Assembly: GCF_003853705.1 (NCBI RefSeq)
Contig: NZ_QTQI01000005.1
Coordinates: forward strand, 186,001 to 250,000
From: Burkholderia sp. Bp8992
GTDB taxonomy: Bacteria > Pseudomonadota > Gammaproteobacteria > Burkholderiales > Burkholderiaceae
Direction of reading: 5' to 3'
DNA length: 64,000 nt
The notes under the pieces are model-generated. The model did no database searches and was not told the origin of the DNA. It worked only from the letters and a program-made list of their open reading frames with translations. Each line of letters opens with the position of its first letter. The first letter of the stretch is position 1. The translations under genes and the position numbers were made by a program. Positions 59,552 through 64,000 of the stretch are shown in pieces.

Positions 59552-60616
59552 ATGTTCCAACGGATTTTCAAGTTCAACGCGGCACGTACGCTGGCCGCAT
59601 GCGGCGTCGGTGCGGCAGCATTGCTGGGCACGCCTGCGCATGCGGCCGATGCGGCGCAATCGTCATGGTGCGCTGCGGCCAAACCGGTGAAGTTCGCCGA
59701 AATGGGCTGGGACAGCGCGAAATTCATGACCGAGGTGGTGCGCTACGTGCTCGAGAAGGGCTACGGCTGCAAGACCGAGCTGATGACCGCGACGAACGCG
59801 ATCGCGTTGCAGGCGATCACGACGGGCGACCTGAACGTGATGGTCGAGTATTGGGCCGGCCGGACGCCCGCCTACGAGAAGGCCGTGCAGGACGGGCGGG
59901 TCAAGATCGTCGGCTCGCTTGTCAACGGCGGCAGTGTCGAGGGCTACTACGTGCCGGAGTACGTGATCAAGGGCGACCCCGCCCGCGGCATCAAGCCGCT
60001 CGCGCCGGACCTGAAGAGCATCGCCGACCTGCCGCGATACAAATCCGTATTCGCCGATCCGGAAGATCCGTCGCGCGGCCGCCTGTACAACTGCCCGATC
60101 GGCTGGCAGTGCGAGTCTGACACCGAACAGAAGATGAAGGCCTACAAGATCGGCGCAGCGTACACGGACTTCCATCCCGGCTCGGGCCCGGCGCTCGACG
60201 CCGCAGTCGAATCCGCCTTCACCCGCGGCAAGCCGATCCTGTTCTATTACTGGGAGCCGTCGACCATCCTCGGTCGCTTCCGTGCGGTCAAGCTCGACGA
60301 GCCGGCTTACAACGCGACCTGCTGGAAGACCATCAACGGCAGCAAGGATCCGAATCCGTGCGGTTCCGCGTCGCCGCCGACGTCGCTGCGCGTCGTCGTG
60401 TCGAATTCGGTCGCCGACTCCGACCCGGCGCTGATGTCGCTGTTCGAGAAGGTGCAATTTTCGATCGGCGCGCTCAACGCGACCATCGCGCGCATGGCGA
60501 CCGACAAGTTGCAGCCGCGTCAGGCCGCGCTGGATTTCCTGAAGGCCAACCCGTCGCTCGTCGCTCAATGGGTGCCCGCTGCGGCCGCGCAAAAGGTGGC
60601 AGCCAGCCTGAAGTAA
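59552..60616 (+). CDS. Betaine-type ABC transporter substrate-binding protein (ProX/OpuAC-like)
   Basis: The 354-residue periplasmic protein has a signal peptide ending in PAHA. The mature sequence has the OpuAC/ProX pattern: VKFAEMGWDSAKF, VMVEYWAGRTPAYEK, and YYWEPSTILGRF near residue 230. The tryptophans and tyrosines of the ligand cage that holds the trimethylammonium group are expected in these motifs. It captures a quaternary-ammonium compound and delivers it to the permease/ATPase encoded next. Four or more cysteines (WCAAAK, GCKTE, NCPIGWQC, CWK, NPCG) probably form disulphides, an unusual feature for ProX-like proteins. Confidence 0.9.
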   Translation: MFQRIFKFNAARTLAACGVGAAALLGTPAHAADAAQSSWCAAAKPVKFAEMGWDSAKFMTEVVRYVLEKGYGCKTELMTATNAIALQAITTGDLNVMVEYWAGRTPAYEKAVQDGRVKIVGSLVNGGSVEGYYVPEYVIKGDPARGIKPLAPDLKSIADLPRYKSVFADPEDPSRGRLYNCPIGWQCESDTEQKMKAYKIGAAYTDFHPGSGPALDAAVESAFTRGKPILFYYWEPSTILGRFRAVKLDEPAYNATCWKTINGSKDPNPCGSASPPTSLRVVVSNSVADSDPALMSLFEKVQFSIGALNATIARMATDKLQPRQAALDFLKANPSLVAQWVPAAAAQKVAASLK

Positions 60617-60707
60617 AGCGTCGCGCCGCCGCCATGTGCGCACCGGCGCAATCGGGCTCCGCGCGCTGCCGGCGTGCGGAGCCAGCCTGAAATTGAAAGG
60701 AATCGAT

Positions 60708-61571
60708 GTGAACGGCATCTTTTATTCGCTCGACCTGGGCGATGCGATCAACCAGTTCTTCACCGGCGTCGTCGCGCGCTACGGCGACGTGTTTCATCAC
60801 GTCAGTGCGGTGCTGCTGCTGTACGCATTGAATCCCGTCGAAGCGCTGCTCAAGGCGACGCCTCCGCTCGCGGTCATCGCCGTCATCGGCGTGGTCGCAT
60901 GGCTCGGCGCGCGCCGAATCGGCCTGGCGGTGCTGCTGATGGCACTGACATACGTGATCGGCTGCCTCGGGCTCTGGGACAAGCTGATGGCGACGTGCGC
61001 GATCATGCTGACCGCGCTGATCCTGACGACGATCGTCGGCGTGCCGTCGGGCATCGCGATTTCGCGCAGCCCGGCCCTTGCACGTGTGTTCAATCCCGTA
61101 CTCGACATGATGCAGACGCTGCCGTCGTTCGTGTACCTGATCCCGGTCGTGATGTTGTTCGGGCTCGGTCGCGTGCCGGCGATTTTCGCGACGATGATCT
61201 ACGCGCTGCCGCCGCTGATTCGCCTGACGGACCTTGGCCTGCGTCAGGTTCCGGAGGACGTCGTCGAAGCCGCGCGTTCGTTCGGCGCGACGTCGTGGCA
61301 GCAACTGATCGCGGTCGAACTGCCGCTCGCGCTGCCGTCGATCATGGCGGGCGTCAATCAGGCCGTGATGATGTCGCTCGCGATGGTCGTCATTGCCTCG
61401 ATGATCGGCGCGCGCGGGCTCGGCGAAGACGTTCTGTCCGGCATCAACAACCTCGACATGGGGCAGGGCATCCTGGCCGGCGCCGCCATCGTCATTCTCG
61501 CGATCGTGTTCGACCGCATTACCCAGTCTTTCGGCGTGGGCAAGCGTGCACGCCGCCACGCACGGACGTAA
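60708..61571 (+). CDS. Betaine-type ABC transporter permease (ProW-like)
   Basis: This 287-residue inner-membrane permease has about six or seven helices and the EAA loop as [16 protein letters not shown]-like text ([22 protein letters not shown], split here) plus [12 protein letters not shown] before the core. It lacks the extra N-terminal domain of enteric ProW. The start is a GTG at 60708 behind AAAGGA, chosen because the upstream continuation has no membrane character or ATG. It functions with the upstream binding protein and the following ATPase. Confidence 0.9.
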   Translation: MNGIFYSLDLGDAINQFFTGVVARYGDVFHHVSAVLLLYALNPVEALLKATPPLAVIAVIGVVAWLGARRIGLAVLLMALTYVIGCLGLWDKLMATCAIMLTALILTTIVGVPSGIAISRSPALARVFNPVLDMMQTLPSFVYLIPVVMLFGLGRVPAIFATMIYALPPLIRLTDLGLRQVPEDVVEAARSFGATSWQQLIAVELPLALPSIMAGVNQAVMMSLAMVVIASMIGARGLGEDVLSGINNLDMGQGILAGAAIVILAIVFDRITQSFGVGKRARRHART

Positions 61572-61575
61572 TCAA

Positions 61576-62520
61576 ATGAATCATTCGACGCTCAGCAATA
61601 CGGGTACGTCCGTCGACGCGGAATCGAGCCGCGTATCGACCTGCGTCCACGCGGATCGCCGCGAACCCGAAGCCGTGCGCGGCGCTGTCGGTCGCGCGAC
61701 GGATGTGCCGATTCTCGAGCTGCGCCACCTGTACAAGGTGTTCAGCCCACACCGCGGCCGCATCGACGACGCGATCGCGATGGCCCGTAGCGGGATGCCG
61801 AAGGACGAGATCCTGCAGCAGACCGGTTGCAACGTCGCCGTGCGCGACGTGTCGCTGTCGATTCGTGAAGGCGAGATCTTCGTGATCATGGGATTGTCCG
61901 GGTCCGGGAAGTCGACGCTTGTGCGTCACTTCAACCGCCTGATCGAGCCCAATGCCGGCGAACTACTGTTTCGCGGGACCGACGTGCTGCAGCTCGGTTC
62001 GCGCGCGCTGCGCGAGATGCGCCGCCATCACATCGGCATGGTCTTTCAGAGCTTCGCGCTGCTGCCACACAAGACGGTGCTCGAGAATGTGGTGTTCGGC
62101 CGGTGGATTCGCGGCGACGCGAAGGCCGAGTCCGACAACGTCGCGCGCGACTGGATCAACGGCCGGCTCGGACTGAAGGGATACGAGCGGAAATACCCGG
62201 ATGAGCTATCGGGCGGGATGCGGCAACGCGTCGGCCTTGCACGGGCGCTCGTGTCCGAGCCTGACGTGCTGCTGATGGACGAAGCGTTCAGCGCGCTCGA
62301 TCCGCTGATTCGCTGTGAAATGCAGGACATCCTGCTGGAAATGCAGGCCGAACTGAAACGGACCATCGTGTTCATCACGCACGATCTCGACGAAGCGATG
62401 AAGATCGGCTCCAAGATCGCGATCATGAAGGACGGCGTGGTGATCCAGGTCGGCACGCCTGACGAGATTCGCAGCGCGCCGGCGAACGACTACGTCCGGC
62501 GGTTCGTGGAGGCAAGTTGA
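61576..62520 (+). CDS. Betaine-type ABC transporter ATPase (ProV-like, no CBS domains)
   Basis: The 314-residue ATPase carries the ProV-specific N-terminal [22 protein letters not shown] insert (split here), Walker [10 protein letters not shown], signature LSGGMRQR, Walker [12 protein letters not shown] and switch HDLDEAM. Unlike E. coli ProV it ends at ~314 residues, without the two C-terminal CBS osmosensing domains. This suggests a nutrient-uptake rather than osmoregulated transporter. It starts 4 bp after the permease stop codon. Confidence 0.92.
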   Translation: MNHSTLSNTGTSVDAESSRVSTCVHADRREPEAVRGAVGRATDVPILELRHLYKVFSPHRGRIDDAIAMARSGMPKDEILQQTGCNVAVRDVSLSIREGEIFVIMGLSGSGKSTLVRHFNRLIEPNAGELLFRGTDVLQLGSRALREMRRHHIGMVFQSFALLPHKTVLENVVFGRWIRGDAKAESDNVARDWINGRLGLKGYERKYPDELSGGMRQRVGLARALVSEPDVLLMDEAFSALDPLIRCEMQDILLEMQAELKRTIVFITHDLDEAMKIGSKIAIMKDGVVIQVGTPDEIRSAPANDYVRRFVEAS

Positions 62521-62592
62521 TCGGGGCGTAAAACGAATTCGATGCACGTTAAGAAGGTTCGGTTCCATCACTCGATAATAGAGGAATCCATA

Positions 62593-63642
62593 ATGAAAAA
62601 GACAATGCTTGCAGTATCGTCCACGTTGATCTGCGGCGCGGCATGCGCGCAATCGTCCGTCACGCTGTACGGCCTGATCGACGCCGGCGTGACCTACACC
62701 AATCACGTGAACGATGCGTCCGGGAAAGGCGCGTCCCTTCAGTTCCAATCAGGGGTCGCCCAGTCGAGCCGATGGGGGATGCGCGGCACCGAAGACCTGG
62801 GTGGCGGGACGAAGGCGATCTTTACGCTCGAGAGTTCTTTCGACGTCGGCAACGGCAAGCTGCTCGGCGGCGGCGCGGAGTTCGGCCTCCAATCGTTTGT
62901 CGGCTTGAGCGGAAACTGGGGCACGGTGACGCTCGGTCGCCAGTACGATTTCATCGGCTATTACTTTCCCGCGTACGCGATTGCCGCCAATACGCCGGCC
63001 GGCTTGCTGGGCTGGAGCCTGCCTACCTACGCGTCGGGTGGATACGCGCTCGACAACCACGTGTGGGGCGACCTGATCAACAACGCGGTCAAATACGAGT
63101 CGCCCGTCATCGGCGGCTTCACGTTCGGCGCAATGTACGGCTTCGGCAATGTTGCAGGGTCACTGGGTCAGAACAGCTCCAGCAACTTCTACGTGAGCTA
63201 TGCGAACGGCCCGCTCAGCGCGGCACTCGCGTACCTGTCGATCCATAACGTGACGGCTTCGGCCAATTCCGTCGAATACGCAGCCGGTGCCGCGTACAAC
63301 ATCGGCAAGGCTCGGGTGTTCGGGTATGTCACCGACGTGCGGCTGTCGAGCGGCGACAAGGCCCGTGCGACCACCGTGGAAGGCGGCGTCAGCTATCTCG
63401 TGACGCCAGCGTTGTCGCTTGCGGGCGGCCTGCAGTATCAGGCCCGAAACAATAATGTGGGGAGCGCGAATCAGGTCATTCTGAGCGCCGACTACTTCCT
63501 GTCCAAGCGCACCGACGTTTATCTCGTCGGAACGCTGGCACACGATCATGGGTTCGGCACGCAGGCCGAGGCCGCGTTGGGTGCGTCGTCGAACACGAAT
63601 GTGCAGACTGCCGTACGCATCGCGATTCGGCACAAGTTCTGA
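62593..63642 (+). CDS. Porin associated with the catabolic locus
   Basis: The 349-residue betaproteobacterial porin has a signal peptide (MKKTMLAVSSTLICGAACA), mature start QSSVTLYGLIDAGVTY, the loop-3 motif FTLESSFDVGNGK, and terminal strand AVRIAIRHKF ending in Phe. It lies 72 bp after the ABC ATPase on the same strand. Its codon use is ordinary GC-rich, unlike the highly expressed porin elsewhere in the window. It is probably a substrate-induced channel that lets the betaine into the periplasm for the ProX-like binding protein. Confidence 0.9.
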   Translation: MKKTMLAVSSTLICGAACAQSSVTLYGLIDAGVTYTNHVNDASGKGASLQFQSGVAQSSRWGMRGTEDLGGGTKAIFTLESSFDVGNGKLLGGGAEFGLQSFVGLSGNWGTVTLGRQYDFIGYYFPAYAIAANTPAGLLGWSLPTYASGGYALDNHVWGDLINNAVKYESPVIGGFTFGAMYGFGNVAGSLGQNSSSNFYVSYANGPLSAALAYLSIHNVTASANSVEYAAGAAYNIGKARVFGYVTDVRLSSGDKARATTVEGGVSYLVTPALSLAGGLQYQARNNNVGSANQVILSADYFLSKRTDVYLVGTLAHDHGFGTQAEAALGASSNTNVQTAVRIAIRHKF

Positions 63643-64000
63643 GCGTGGAAGGCTGAAATGGCTGCGCGGCCTTGCAGCAAGCGCCAACTGTCCAGTGACG
63701 GCGTGCTGGTGCATGGTTCACGAAACCATACGGGCCGCCGGTAAAGCGGAGAAGGCGCGCTAAAGCAAGCCTTCTTTAGCCCACCCCTAGACGGGCAGTC
63801 CGGGAGAATTCCCCATCAACAAAAGCCACTCTTGGGACTACATTGGACATAGTTAAACAGCGACGCTGGAATGCATGCCGGTGAAGGGGGCGATCCAAAG
63901 TGTATTCTTGAAAATCGAAAGAACGCGTTGGCGCGCTGGGACAACGGGCATCGAGTTCTCGCAGCCCGGATAGGCAGGAAGCGCAATCAGCACGCACGAA
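63643..64000. other. Window-end stretch without a recognised gene
   Basis: The region after the second porin contains a 7-bp inverted repeat (GCTAAAG at 63759-63765 and CTTTAGC at 63774-63780, 8-nt spacer) that could be the porin terminator or an operator. From 63780 to the edge the sequence is AT-richer and non-repetitive. Short minus-strand frames exist but none has family features I recognise. It could be the edge of another accessory element. Confidence 0.35.

Noticed and set aside
63776-63997. A 73-codon minus-strand frame at the window end as a gene
   Set aside because: No start signal, no recognisable fold or family, and it runs into the window edge. It is insufficient to call a gene or an insertion-sequence end.

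Overview
The window looks like a chromosomal segment of a Burkholderia-type betaproteobacterium, probably of the B. cepacia complex. This is inferred from the high GC content, the strong G/C third-position bias, the porin type ending in a C-terminal Phe, and the DUF3331, DUF4148 and YXWGXW-repeat small proteins. I see no rRNA, tRNA or CRISPR array.

Left part (1-43.9 kb) is ordinary chromosome. It holds, in order: the 3' end of a GH74-like Asp-box glycoside hydrolase; a winged-helix regulator with a HAD phosphatase, an MFS transporter and a secreted alpha/beta hydrolase; a patatin, a cupin, a cupredoxin and a Tat-exported phosphoesterase divergent from a PiT phosphate transporter across a Pho-box-like array; a fused two-domain ABC permease with its ATPase; an RpiR regulator divergent from gamma-glutamyltransferase, followed by a glutamate/dicarboxylate symporter; a type II NADH dehydrogenase with a TetR regulator; and soxR divergent from a complete RND efflux operon. 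Next come a MarR regulator and a glutathione S-transferase; NCS1, SDR, VOC, MFS, isochorismatase and amidohydrolase genes; LuxR and HxlR regulators; a highly expressed porin; rnk; a CBS-domain protein; and ribA. Several regulators sit beside clear palindromic operators.

At 43.9-47 kb there is an accessory insertion. It has a tyrosine recombinase preceded by three copies of a 12-15 bp repeat, a small orphan gene, an AlpA-like excisionase and about 0.8 kb without a convincing gene.

Right part (47.07-63.64 kb) is a compact catabolic and uptake locus. It holds a GcvA-like LysR regulator, a GbcB-like reductase, two closely related GbcA-like Rieske N-demethylases, glutathione-independent formaldehyde dehydrogenase, tryptophan 2,3-dioxygenase, an aromatic-type aminotransferase, a RidA protein, an EutQ-like cupin, a DAO-type FAD amine oxidase, an MFS transporter, a ProXWV-type betaine ABC importer and a dedicated porin. 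Read together, these genes suggest import of a quaternary-ammonium amino acid, oxidative removal of its N-methyl groups as formaldehyde, and ring cleavage of the freed amino acid. Because a tryptophan 2,3-dioxygenase is embedded in the locus, the best candidate substrate is tryptophan betaine (hypaphorine) or another N-methylated tryptophan. That assignment is inference and is the main hypothesis from this window.
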